Of a DNA stretch of 41,450 bases, positions 32,106-40,635 are shown piece by piece. Each line of letters starts with the position of its first letter. Positions within the stretch are counted from its first letter, which is position 1. Source of the stretch: JACMJP01 sp046160675 (GTDB lineage: Bacteria > Bacteroidota > Bacteroidia > Chitinophagales > BACL12); contig JBJXHH010000208.1 of NCBI GenBank assembly GCA_046160675.1, forward strand, positions 1 through 41,450, read 5' to 3'. The notes below the pieces were generated by a model. That model searched no databases. It was not told the origin of the DNA and saw only the letters and a program-made list of their open reading frames with translations. The position numbers and the translations under genes were made by a program.

Positions 32106-33638
32106 TTATCGTAAATTTGAAATCTTCTGTATGATATTTTCAGTTGCCGGCTGAATAAGATCAATTAAATAAAATGGTGTTATACCAATGAGTACAATAC
32201 CAATGATCAAAATCCCAGCGGCAATTCTTTCATTCCATGTGGCGTCAGTTAAACCATTATACTCCGCATTTTTTATCGGACCCATCAGTGAGCTGCCTGT
32301 AGCTCTCAAAATATAAACCGCTGTTACAACGATACTGGCACATGCCAAAATCGTTGCGATACGATATGCCATTTCAGCATTTTGCCAACTTCCCATAAAT
32401 ACAGTCATCTCAGAAACAAATCCGCTGAAACCTGGAAGGCCGAGTGAACACAAACCTGCAATTACGAATATTGTCCCGATAAAAGGCATCACTTTTAATA
32501 AGCCGCCAAGCTGCGCAACCATTCTTGTGTGTGTTCTTGAATAGATCATGCCGATGGCAGCGAAAAATAATGCTGTCATTAATCCATGGGAAACCATTTG
32601 CATTACAGCGCCATTAATAGCAGTTTGATTTAGCATCCCGATTCCCAATAAAACAAATCCGCAATGTGAAACTGAAGAATATGCGTTGATATATTTCAGG
32701 TCATTTTGCATCAGCGTTGCAAATGCTCCATAAATAATGGCAACAGTTGCCAGTAAAATAATTACAGGTTGATAAAATTGTGCGGCTTCGGGCATTAAAT
32801 ACGTTGCAACTCTTAAACAACCATAGCCACCTAGTTTCATGGAGATGCCAGCAAGAAACATGGATGCTGCTGTTGGTGCAGATGAATGACCATCAGGAAC
32901 CCAGGTATGAAATGGAAAGATTGCCGTGAATATTCCGAAACCAAGAAATAAGAACGGAAAAAATATTTTTTGAATTTCAATGGGTATAGTAAGATGAGAA
33001 ATACCTTGAATGTCAAATGAGGAAGAAGAAGAGTTAATATAAATAATCCCGTTTGATACAGATTCTACCTGAGTACCTGAATTAAAATATACTCCCAATA
33101 TGCCAACGAACACTAATGCACTCCCACCCATTAACATCAGTGCAAGCTTCATTGCTGAGTATTCTTTTTTACCGCTTCCCCAAATACCGATCAATAAAAA
33201 TTTCGGAATTACTGCAACTTCTAAAAAGAAAAACAGGGTAAATAAATCAAGCGCTATGAAAAACCCGTAAGCGCCTGCACTTAAAATTATGAGCAGCAGA
33301 AAATACTCTTTACTCATGGTTTCTTCTTTCCATGAAACCAAAACTCCAGCAAGCACAACACAGGATGTGAGTAAGATCATGGCTATGGAAATTCCATCAA
33401 CTCCGATGTGATAATAAATATTGAGTGAGCTGAACCAGGCAGTATTTTGCTCGAAAATAAATTGCGCATTGTTGCCTGCGTTTCTTTCACTCCAGAATGC
33501 GCACAAGAGTATACAACAAAGAACTAACTGTACAACAGAGCCTGCAAACGCAACAACCCTGATCTGCTTCAAGTCTTTGCAGAAAAGAATTGCAATCGCA
33601 GTTAAAACGGGTAATGCTATGAGTAAATTCAGGTTCAT
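32106..33638 (-). CDS. nuoM: NADH-quinone oxidoreductase subunit M
   Basis: The 510-residue antiporter-like subunit has about 14 helices, the FFFLEVAVIPKFLLIGIWG segment with its channel glutamate, and FHTWVPDGHSSAPTAASM followed by LKYINAYSSVSHCGFVLLG. These are family hallmarks. It passes protons in the membrane arm. It sits between nuoL (3-base gap) and nuoN. Confidence 0.95.
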   Translation of the reverse strand: MNLNLLIALPVLTAIAILFCKDLKQIRVVAFAGSVVQLVLCCILLCAFWSERNAGNNAQFIFEQNTAWFSSLNIYYHIGVDGISIAMILLTSCVVLAGVLVSWKEETMSKEYFLLLIILSAGAYGFFIALDLFTLFFFLEVAVIPKFLLIGIWGSGKKEYSAMKLALMLMGGSALVFVGILGVYFNSGTQVESVSNGIIYINSSSSSFDIQGISHLTIPIEIQKIFFPFLFLGFGIFTAIFPFHTWVPDGHSSAPTAASMFLAGISMKLGGYGCLRVATYLMPEAAQFYQPVIILLATVAIIYGAFATLMQNDLKYINAYSSVSHCGFVLLGIGMLNQTAINGAVMQMVSHGLMTALFFAAIGMIYSRTHTRMVAQLGGLLKVMPFIGTIFVIAGLCSLGLPGFSGFVSEMTVFMGSWQNAEMAYRIATILACASIVVTAVYILRATGSSLMGPIKNAEYNGLTDATWNERIAAGILIIGIVLIGITPFYLIDLIQPATENIIQKISNLR

Positions 33639-33641
33639 TTA

Positions 33642-35546
33642 TTACAATATGTAAACAAATAAAATTACAAGCCCTATAATTCCGCCAAAAAAGTACATTG
33701 CATAACTTTGTACTTTACCGGACTGTAACCCTTTGATTATTTCTGAAATTTTTGTTGTTGTGTTGCCGATGAGGTTCATCAATCCATCTACAATATTTTT
33801 GTCAAACCATGCTGCTGGTTTTCCCACTAAATTGAAGATGATCTTTTGTGTGATGAATTGATATATTTCATCAATATAAAATTTTTTATAAGCTGTTCTA
33901 TAGATCGCCCCGATCTTGCTAGAATGTTTTTCAGGGCATTCATTAGCATACAGGAAGTAATAAGTTGCTGCTCCAATTCCTGCCAAACCTAAGCCAACCG
34001 GCGCAATTGAAAACAACAAACTAAAATGACTGTGTAAACCTTTTCCATCAGTAGATATAAAATTTCCGAACGGTATAAAGCCAGTAGATGCACTCAGTAC
34101 AGCAAGAACGAGTAATGGAAGGTTCATGCTGAATGAAGGCTTATGTGGATCATGATGCGTTACATATTCTTTGTTCCAGAAAATTGAATAATATAAACGG
34201 AACATATAAAAAGCAGTAAGTGCTGATGTGAGCAATGCTGTGTAAAAAATAATTTGATTGTTTTCAAATGCTGCATGCAATATCATCTCCTTGCTGAAAA
34301 ACCCGGCAAATGGTGGAATTCCTGCGATAGCAAGGCATGCGATAAGAAATGTTGCATTTACAAGAGGGAGGTGTTTTCGTAATCCACCCATGTCTTTCAT
34401 TTCGTTACTGTGTACATAATGAATAACAGCACCAGCACCGAGGAATAGCAAGGATTTAAAAAATGCATGTGTAAATAAATGAAACATACTTGCAGTATAA
34501 CCAGCGCCATGTTCGCCGTAATCACTAACCCCCAAAGCAAACATCATATAACCGATCTGGCTCATAGTGGAATATGCAAGTACTCGCTTGATATCTGTTT
34601 GTGTGCATGCAATAACCGCTGCAAACAAAGCAGAAAAAATTCCTACATATGCAACAATTTCAAGGGCACCTGAATCTGTAATTGCAAAAACAGGAAACAA
34701 TCTGGCTACAAGAAATACTCCTGCAACTACCATTGTTGCAGCATGAATTAATGCAGAAACCGGAGTTGGGCCTTCCATTGCATCGGGCAACCAAATGTGT
34801 AATGGAAACATTGCAGATTTCCCTGCGCCGCCAATAAATACTAATGTCAATCCCCAGGTTATAACAGAAAATCCTAAAAATGTTGCTGTTAATTCATTCG
34901 CAGATAATGTTTGAATGAGTGTGTTGAAATCAAAAGTGTTAGCAGTGAATCCTAACACTAAAATACCAATGAGGAAAAAAAGATCTGCAAACCGAGTAAC
35001 GATAAATGCTTTTTTGCTTGCTGCAACTGCTGTTGGCTTGTCATAATAATACCCGATGAGAAGAAAAGAGGAAACTCCAACCAGCTCCCAGAAAATATAG
35101 ATCTGAAAAATGTTAGAAGACAGAACCAAGCCGAGCATACTGAAAGTAAAGAGCTGTAAATACGAATAATATACTGCAAATCTTTCATCACCTTTCATAT
35201 ACCCTAGGCTGTAAATATGTACCATCAGCGAAACGAAGGATACTACTACAAGCATCATAACTGAAATAGGATCAAGGAGGATACCCATGTCTATGCTGAG
35301 AGCATCCGTAAACTGTAGCCATGTATATTTTACTGGTTCGATAGATTGATAAACTCCGTTTACTTGCCCGTCAACAAAAAAATAATTATATGCCGCAACA
35401 AGAGATAAAATTGTTGATGCTGCCATGAATAGTGTTGCGACAATTCCTGAAATCTTATTGAAATAGTTTTTCCCGAATAAACCGCAAATGAGAAAACCCG
35501 CCAAAGGCAGTAATGGTATGAGTGTTATGTAATTATAATTGTTCAA
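33642..35546 (-). CDS. nuoL: NADH-quinone oxidoreductase subunit L
   Basis: The 634-residue protein is the distal antiporter-like subunit with the long lateral helix. FWELVGVSSFLLIGYYYDKP, GKSAMFPLHIWLPDAMEGPTPVSALIHA and DIKRVLAYSTMSQIGYMM are typical. It begins with TTG (35546-35544) just after the nuoK stop at 35548; the next methionine, near residue 41, would remove the first helix. The leader has no Shine-Dalgarno site, so translation is probably coupled to nuoK. Confidence 0.95.
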   Translation of the reverse strand: MNNYNYITLIPLLPLAGFLICGLFGKNYFNKISGIVATLFMAASTILSLVAAYNYFFVDGQVNGVYQSIEPVKYTWLQFTDALSIDMGILLDPISVMMLVVVSFVSLMVHIYSLGYMKGDERFAVYYSYLQLFTFSMLGLVLSSNIFQIYIFWELVGVSSFLLIGYYYDKPTAVAASKKAFIVTRFADLFFLIGILVLGFTANTFDFNTLIQTLSANELTATFLGFSVITWGLTLVFIGGAGKSAMFPLHIWLPDAMEGPTPVSALIHAATMVVAGVFLVARLFPVFAITDSGALEIVAYVGIFSALFAAVIACTQTDIKRVLAYSTMSQIGYMMFALGVSDYGEHGAGYTASMFHLFTHAFFKSLLFLGAGAVIHYVHSNEMKDMGGLRKHLPLVNATFLIACLAIAGIPPFAGFFSKEMILHAAFENNQIIFYTALLTSALTAFYMFRLYYSIFWNKEYVTHHDPHKPSFSMNLPLLVLAVLSASTGFIPFGNFISTDGKGLHSHFSLLFSIAPVGLGLAGIGAATYYFLYANECPEKHSSKIGAIYRTAYKKFYIDEIYQFITQKIIFNLVGKPAAWFDKNIVDGLMNLIGNTTTKISEIIKGLQSGKVQSYAMYFFGGIIGLVILFVYIL

Positions 35547-35547
35547 A

Positions 35548-35859
35548 TCAGTTTTTCAGTTCTTCGGTAACCTCCACATCAATGGATTTATGTGTTCTGT
35601 AAATATTTATAATGATGGCGATGGCAACTGCTGCTTCAGCAGCAGCAATAGCGATGATGAAAATGGTAAAAAAGATACCTTCAAGATTTTCAGGATGGAG
35701 GTATTTATTAAAAGCAACGAAATTGATGTTGACACTATTTAGAATCAATTCAATAGACATGAGTATCATAATCATGTTTCTCCTAGTAAACAATCCGAAC
35801 ACTCCGATAAAAAAAAGTGCGGTAGATAAAAACAAGATATGATCTAAGCCAACCTGCAT
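35548..35859 (-). CDS. nuoK: NADH-quinone oxidoreductase subunit K
   Basis: The 103-residue subunit has three membrane helices. The conserved glutamates lie in MSIELILNSVNINFVAF and in AIAAAEAAVAIAIIINIYR; they belong to the proton path of the membrane arm. Length is standard. Its ATG directly abuts the nuoJ stop. Confidence 0.95.
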   Translation of the reverse strand: MQVGLDHILFLSTALFFIGVFGLFTRRNMIMILMSIELILNSVNINFVAFNKYLHPENLEGIFFTIFIIAIAAAEAAVAIAIIINIYRTHKSIDVEVTEELKN

Positions 35860-36399
35860 TTAGTTTTCTCTTTCTTTTACCATTTTTTCTTCTGTTGTTC
35901 TGTCTTTTATAGCAATAACAATACAACCCACCATTGCTGCAAGTAACAATATACTTACCACTTCAAATGGAAGCGCCATTCCTGAGTTTTCATAATCCAA
36001 CATTTGTGTTCCAATATTACTTGGTTGCACATTCAGTTTTCCTGTACTCATTTCAAAATTGTTTTGTGCTATAAGAACAGCAGTTAACCCGGCACCCAGC
36101 AACACAGAAATCATGGAAAATAAATTACGCCGCAGTTTCACTTTTGGCATTTCTTCACCGCTTTGCTGTGTCAGAAAGATGGAAAAGATGATGAGCACAA
36201 CAATACCGCCTACATATACAATGATCTGTACAGCAGCAATGAATTCTACCTGTAACCAGAAGTATAAACCAGCAACACCGATGAGGGAGAATAAAAGAAA
36301 AATAGCTGAACGAAAAATTTTTCTTGTGATCATTGCAAGCAATCCATTGCCCAGGATAAAACCTGCAATAATGTAAAATATGATGTCTCTTGCACTCAA
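35860..36399 (-). CDS. nuoJ: NADH-quinone oxidoreductase subunit J
   Basis: The 179-residue subunit has about five membrane helices, with the conserved ALLFSLIGVAGLYFWLQ-like and VYVGGIVVLIIFSIFL segments. The latter helix contains the family's pi-bulge region. The frame begins with TTG (36399-36397, MSARDIIF); the next methionine is at residue 23, inside the first helix, so TTG appears to be the true start. It is 31 bases after nuoI. Confidence 0.93.
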   Translation of the reverse strand: MSARDIIFYIIAGFILGNGLLAMITRKIFRSAIFLLFSLIGVAGLYFWLQVEFIAAVQIIVYVGGIVVLIIFSIFLTQQSGEEMPKVKLRRNLFSMISVLLGAGLTAVLIAQNNFEMSTGKLNVQPSNIGTQMLDYENSGMALPFEVVSILLLAAMVGCIVIAIKDRTTEEKMVKEREN

Positions 36400-36430
36400 A
36401 GTTTTAGGTCGTTTTCAAGTAATACGTTTG

Positions 36431-36937
36431 TTATTCCACTCCTTCCCTGATCTTGCTTCCCGGTTTATTCAACACTTTTGTTAATTCACTCCTGTCAAAA
36501 ACACTGTGCTCAAAATTATTTGACATTTTAATAGCATCAGTTGGGCATGCAACAATACATAAATTACATAAAGTGCACAACTCTAAATGATATACAAATG
36601 TGTCAATTGCTTTTTTCTTTTTCCCTTCTGGAGTGGTTTCAAACTTTGTAACAATTTTAATTGTCGCATTCGGACATGCTAGCTCACATGCAGTGCATCC
36701 TGTACAGGCATGTTCGTTATTCTCATCATGCAGCATCACAACTTCCCCTTTAAATCTTTCACCAAGTACTGGTTTCTCTTCCGGATATTGTTGAGTGATG
36801 ATCTCTTTATGGTGTGTAAAATAATACCCTGTGCGGCGCATGCCGGTAAGTAATGATTTTACCCCGCTAAAAACTTCTTTTATGTAGTTTGTAAGAAACA
36901 ACTTTTTTATTTTAAAAATGCCATCCTGCAATTGCAA
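36431..36937 (-). CDS. nuoI: NADH-quinone oxidoreductase subunit I
   Basis: The protein (up to 168 residues) carries two 4Fe-4S clusters of the peripheral arm: Cys78, 81, 84 and 88 in CTGCTACELACP, and Cys121, 124, 127 and 131 in CTLCNLCIVACP. It passes electrons toward NuoB. No ATG precedes the conserved part. TTG codons at 36937 and 36931 overlap the end of nuoH, and a TTG at 36901 would avoid overlap and give MFLTNYIKEV, so the exact start is open. Confidence 0.93.
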   Translation of the reverse strand: MQLQDGIFKIKKLFLTNYIKEVFSGVKSLLTGMRRTGYYFTHHKEIITQQYPEEKPVLGERFKGEVVMLHDENNEHACTGCTACELACPNATIKIVTKFETTPEGKKKKAIDTFVYHLELCTLCNLCIVACPTDAIKMSNNFEHSVFDRSELTKVLNKPGSKIREGVE

Positions 36938-37988
36938 CTGCTGTCGCCAACAATAAATTGAACATGCTGATGGGCAATAAATATTTCCATTCTAAATTTA
37001 ATAACTGGTCAATTCGCAATCTCGGGAACGTCCAGCGAAACCACATAATGACAAAGATTAAAAAAAACACTTTCCCAATAAACCAAATAGAGGACGGGAT
37101 GTAATCCATGATGTTGTTAAATGCCTCCCAATTTCCGATATGTAATGGCATCCATCCGCCTAAAAATAAAATTGCACCGATGCAACAGGTGATAAAAATA
37201 TTTGCATACTCAGCCAGGAAAAACAAAGCAAATTTCATCCCGCTATACTCTGTGTGAAAACCTGCTGTTAGTTCACTCTCGGCTTCTGCCAGATCAAACG
37301 GAGCACGGTTTGTTTCTGCAGTAATAGCTATGATGAAAATGACAAAAGCAATAATTGCGGGAATATGCCCTTTGAAGATCCACCATCCGTTTTCCTGTGC
37401 ATAAATAATATCATTTAAGGAAAGGCTTTCTGAAAAAATTACAATGGTAAGAATAGATAAACCGGCACTGAGTTCATAAGAAACAATTTGTGCACCGCTA
37501 CGCATTGCGCCAAGTAATGAATATTTATTGTTGCTTGCCCATCCAGCCATGAGAATTCCAATTACTCCAATGGACGAAACTGCAGTTACATACAGCACTC
37601 CTATGTTTATGTCCCACATTTGAAAATTTCTAGCCAGCGGGATTGGTGCCAATAAAACAAATGCGATTATCATAACCAGCAAAGGAGCTATGTTAAATAA
37701 AAACTTATCCGCACCATCAGGAGTTAATCCTTCCTTTACTAATAGTTTTAAGGTATCAGCTGTAGTTTGAAACATGCCTTTGGGTCCCACCCTGTTGGGT
37801 CCAAGACGAACCTGCATGTAAGCAGATACCTTTCTTTCCATCATAATAAGTACAAGACCGAGTGTGGCGAATAAACCGATTGCAAGAACACCGACAATTA
37901 CAAATTCAAACAACAATGCAATTGTCGGGTTGAAAGTGGCATTCAACCATGTATCAATATTGTTTGCGATATTTTCGAATGAAGGCAT
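36912..37988 (-). CDS. nuoH: NADH-quinone oxidoreductase subunit H
   Basis: The 358-residue membrane subunit forms most of the quinone chamber. The loops RLGPNRVGPKGMFQTTADTL and ETNRAPFDLAEAESELTAGF and the FRWTFPRLRIDQLLNL stretch are the family signatures. It follows nuoD with no gap (nuoD stops at 37989). In a 14-gene operon nuoE, nuoF and nuoG would lie at this junction; here there is no room for them. Confidence 0.96.
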   Translation of the reverse strand: MPSFENIANNIDTWLNATFNPTIALLFEFVIVGVLAIGLFATLGLVLIMMERKVSAYMQVRLGPNRVGPKGMFQTTADTLKLLVKEGLTPDGADKFLFNIAPLLVMIIAFVLLAPIPLARNFQMWDINIGVLYVTAVSSIGVIGILMAGWASNNKYSLLGAMRSGAQIVSYELSAGLSILTIVIFSESLSLNDIIYAQENGWWIFKGHIPAIIAFVIFIIAITAETNRAPFDLAEAESELTAGFHTEYSGMKFALFFLAEYANIFITCCIGAILFLGGWMPLHIGNWEAFNNIMDYIPSSIWFIGKVFFLIFVIMWFRWTFPRLRIDQLLNLEWKYLLPISMFNLLLATAVAIAGWHF

Positions 37989-39143
37989 TTATCTGTCTAT
38001 ATCAGGAATAACAAGATCCAAAGTTCCCATAATTGCTACAAGGTCGCCGATCTTTTGGCCTTTTGCCATGTGATTTAATGCGCTCAAATTTGAAAATCCA
38101 GGTGAACGGAATTTAATTCTGTAAGGAGTTAATCCGCCTTCGCTCACAATATAAACTCCGAAATCTCCTCTTGCTGTTTCTACTCTTGATAAAAATTCTC
38201 CCTTAGGTAATTTCAATACAGCTTTTGTTTTTGCCTGAAAATCTCCTTCCGGAATATTATCAATCAACTGTTCAATAATGTGCATTGACTCCCGCATTTC
38301 TTGCATGCGCACAATATATCTTGCATAACTGTCGCCGCCTGTATCAATTATCTCAGAAAACTGAATTTGATTGTAAACCTCATAAGGATATTTTTTTCTG
38401 ACATCACAACTTACACCACTTGCTCTTGCTGTGGGTCCTGAACATCCGAAGGAGATTGCATCTTCTTTTGAAATATATCCGACATTTTTCATCCGGTTTT
38501 GAAAGATCACATTTCCTGTTACTAATTCATCATATTCATCAAATTTGCTTCTGAAAAATGTAATGAAATCTTTCACATCTTTTTGGAAGTCGGGATGCAG
38601 GTCACTCATTACACCACCGGGAACCATGTAATTCATTGTGAGCCTAGCACCGCAGGTTTTTTCCATGATCTCATTGATCATCTCCCGTTCCCTGAATGCA
38701 AGAAAAAAGGGTGTGAGTGCGCCTACGTCCATAGCCATGGCACCCCACCAAAGCTGATGCGAAGCAAGCCTTGTCAGTTCATCCATGATCACCCGGATAT
38801 ATTGAGCCCGCAGGGGAATTTCAACCTGCAATCCTTTTTCAACACATAATGCGCATGCATGATTATTAATATGGGATGATAAATAATCCATGCGACTGGT
38901 AACATAAATGAATTGCCGGTAAGATAAACTCTCACACATTTTTTCGATAGAACGATGAATATATCCAAGATGCGGTTCAACATTTTTAATTGTTTCCCCA
39001 TTCAATGTAATGACTAAATGCAAAACCCCATGAGTAGAAGGGTGTTGTGGCCCGACATTGATAATCATGTCGCCTTCAGTATTCATTTTGTCCGATGAAG
39101 TATCGAGCAAAACATTATCCATCAAGTGGGCGTAGTCACTCAT
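37989..39143 (-). CDS. nuoD: NADH-quinone oxidoreductase subunit D
   Basis: The 384-residue protein is the 49-kDa-type subunit that lines the quinone site. The N-terminal NVGPQHPSTHGVLHLV carries the conserved histidines, and PHLGYIHRSIEKMCE, RMDYLSSHINNHACA and the C-terminal RSPGFSNLSALNHMAKGQ are intact. It is separate from nuoC (one-base overlap), unlike species with a nuoCD fusion. The start ATG is at 39141-39143. Confidence 0.96.
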   Translation of the reverse strand: MSDYAHLMDNVLLDTSSDKMNTEGDMIINVGPQHPSTHGVLHLVITLNGETIKNVEPHLGYIHRSIEKMCESLSYRQFIYVTSRMDYLSSHINNHACALCVEKGLQVEIPLRAQYIRVIMDELTRLASHQLWWGAMAMDVGALTPFFLAFREREMINEIMEKTCGARLTMNYMVPGGVMSDLHPDFQKDVKDFITFFRSKFDEYDELVTGNVIFQNRMKNVGYISKEDAISFGCSGPTARASGVSCDVRKKYPYEVYNQIQFSEIIDTGGDSYARYIVRMQEMRESMHIIEQLIDNIPEGDFQAKTKAVLKLPKGEFLSRVETARGDFGVYIVSEGGLTPYRIKFRSPGFSNLSALNHMAKGQKIGDLVAIMGTLDLVIPDIDR

Positions 39144-39601
39144 TATAATTTTATCATGTTTATAGGGTCTTCATAATCTTTCCGCAACGGATAGCCATTC
39201 CAATCTTCAGTTAATAATAACCTGCGTAAGTCAGGATGATTGATAAAACGAACGCCGAACAGATCAAAAACTTCCCGTTCATGAAATTCAGCGGTTGCCC
39301 ATAGGTCGCTTACTGTTTCCACTTCAGGATTACCTGTATCTAATTTTGTTTTTACTACAATTGCATGTTGCAGATTTGTTGATTCAAGATGATACACCAT
39401 GCTGAGATGTGTTTTCCAGTCTACACAAGTCAATGAAAATAAATAATCGAAATGCAAGGCATTATCATTCAGCAGCATTTGCATAAAGTCTTTTATATCC
39501 TTTGCTTCAATTTGTAAATTGAGATTCTCGCCACCTTCTTCAAAAGTGATTGTTGAATTTATTTGTAATAATTTTTCTTGTAATTCTTCCCTTTTCATCA
39601 T
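39143..39601 (-). CDS. nuoC: NADH-quinone oxidoreductase subunit C
   Basis: The 152-residue 30-kDa-type subunit has the family signature EFHEREVFDLFGVRF followed by HPDLRRLLLTEDWNGYPLRKDY. It lies in the peripheral arm beside NuoD. Two consecutive ATGs (39601 and 39598) can start it; the second overlaps the nuoB stop in an ATGA arrangement. Its stop shares one base with the nuoD start. Confidence 0.94.
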   Translation of the reverse strand: MMKREELQEKLLQINSTITFEEGGENLNLQIEAKDIKDFMQMLLNDNALHFDYLFSLTCVDWKTHLSMVYHLESTNLQHAIVVKTKLDTGNPEVETVSDLWATAEFHEREVFDLFGVRFINHPDLRRLLLTEDWNGYPLRKDYEDPINMIKL

Positions 39602-40155
39602 TTAGCTTTATCAAAAAACTTTTCAATTACCATCTTTTCCCTTTTTCCTCCTGCCTTTATTTTCTGTTGTAGCATCATCATTGCATGAATTAATGCTTCG
39701 GGCCTTGGCGGACAACCCGCAACATAAACGTCAACAGGAATAATATGATCGGCTCCTTTTATTACACTATATGTATTATAAAAGAAAGGGCCGCCGCTTG
39801 TAGCGCATGCCCCCATAGCAATTACATATTTCGGGTCTGCCATCTGGTCGTATAACCTTTTGAGAACCGGCGCCATTTTATTTACTATCGTTCCTGCAAT
39901 GATAATCACATCCGCCTGCCTGGGTGTTGCCCTGGCAACTTCAAAACCAAAACGACTCCAGTCATACTTTGCGCTTGCTGTACTCATCATTTCAATGGCA
40001 CAGCAACTTGTACCAAAAACCAAGGGCCACAAAGAATTACTTCTCGCCCAGTTAATCACATCATCGAGTTTACTTATTAAAATTCCGCCACCTGCAGTTG
40101 GATGAACGTTTCCAGGAAATGGATTTCCTTCTGCATAAGGGTTATTTACATCCAT
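39598..40155 (-). CDS. nuoB: NADH-quinone oxidoreductase subunit B
   Basis: The 185-residue subunit holds the terminal N2 iron-sulfur cluster that reduces quinone. Ligands are the adjacent Cys51-Cys52 in FGTSCCAIEMM, Cys117 in GACATSGG and Cys148 in VAGCPPRPEA. Its start overlaps the end of nuoA by 10 bases, which suggests coupled translation. Confidence 0.96.
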   Translation of the reverse strand: MDVNNPYAEGNPFPGNVHPTAGGGILISKLDDVINWARSNSLWPLVFGTSCCAIEMMSTASAKYDWSRFGFEVARATPRQADVIIIAGTIVNKMAPVLKRLYDQMADPKYVIAMGACATSGGPFFYNTYSVIKGADHIIPVDVYVAGCPPRPEALIHAMMMLQQKIKAGGKREKMVIEKFFDKAK

Positions 40156-40496
40156 TTTAATGCTCCTTTTTTATGGGCATATAAAAACCCAACAAATAAA
40201 ATGGTTAAAAAAATTAGGGCTTCTACAAATGCAAACCACCCGAGGCTTTTAACGGCCACTGCCCATGGATAAAGAAATATGAGTTCAACATCAAATATCA
40301 AAAAGATGAGTGCAAACAAGTAGTAACCAACATTAAATTGTATCCAACTCTTTCCCTGTGTCGGAACTCCACATTCATAAGTTTCTCCCTTTACGGAGTT
40401 CTTGGTTGCTTTTAAAACAACCTTCGAAAGCAGGATAGCAGCTACTGAAAATGCAGCGCCGGCAAGCATTAGAACGATGATGGATGAAGGACCCAT
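40146..40496 (-). CDS. nuoA: NADH-quinone oxidoreductase subunit A
   Basis: The 116-residue membrane subunit has three helices and the family signature YECGVPTQGKSWIQFNVGYYLFALIFLIFDVE, given here only by its ends as YECG and FDVE. It is the first gene of the nuo operon. Its promoter must lie in the 139-base divergent gap shared with the second porin, where an ATAAC/GTTAT dyad occurs at 40539-40551. Confidence 0.93.
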   Translation of the reverse strand: MGPSSIIVLMLAGAAFSVAAILLSKVVLKATKNSVKGETYECGVPTQGKSWIQFNVGYYLFALIFLIFDVELIFLYPWAVAVKSLGWFAFVEALIFLTILFVGFLYAHKKGALKWM

Positions 40497-40574
40497 AAGC
40501 GGGGCTAAAATAGGGTATGCGGGCGGTTTGCCAAAATGATAACAATGTTATAAAATTGAAAACTATATATAAAG

Positions 40575-40619
40575 TTAACATTAAGTTAATTTCATTTCGC
40601 ATGAGCGCATCTACTTTTG
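40575..40619 (+). promoter_or_regulatory. Promoter of the second porin with PhoB/PhoP-like half-sites
   Basis: TTAACA (40575-40580) and TTAATT (40586-40591) are spaced by 11 bases and begin 37 and 26 bases before the -7 element TACTTTTG (40612-40619). These are the same distances as at the pstS promoter. A TTTC at 40590-40593 is a possible weak -33 element. The -7 box ends 16 bases before the ATG, so the leader would be very short. Confidence 0.55.
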
Positions 40620-40635
40620 TGTCAAACTGCGAAAA

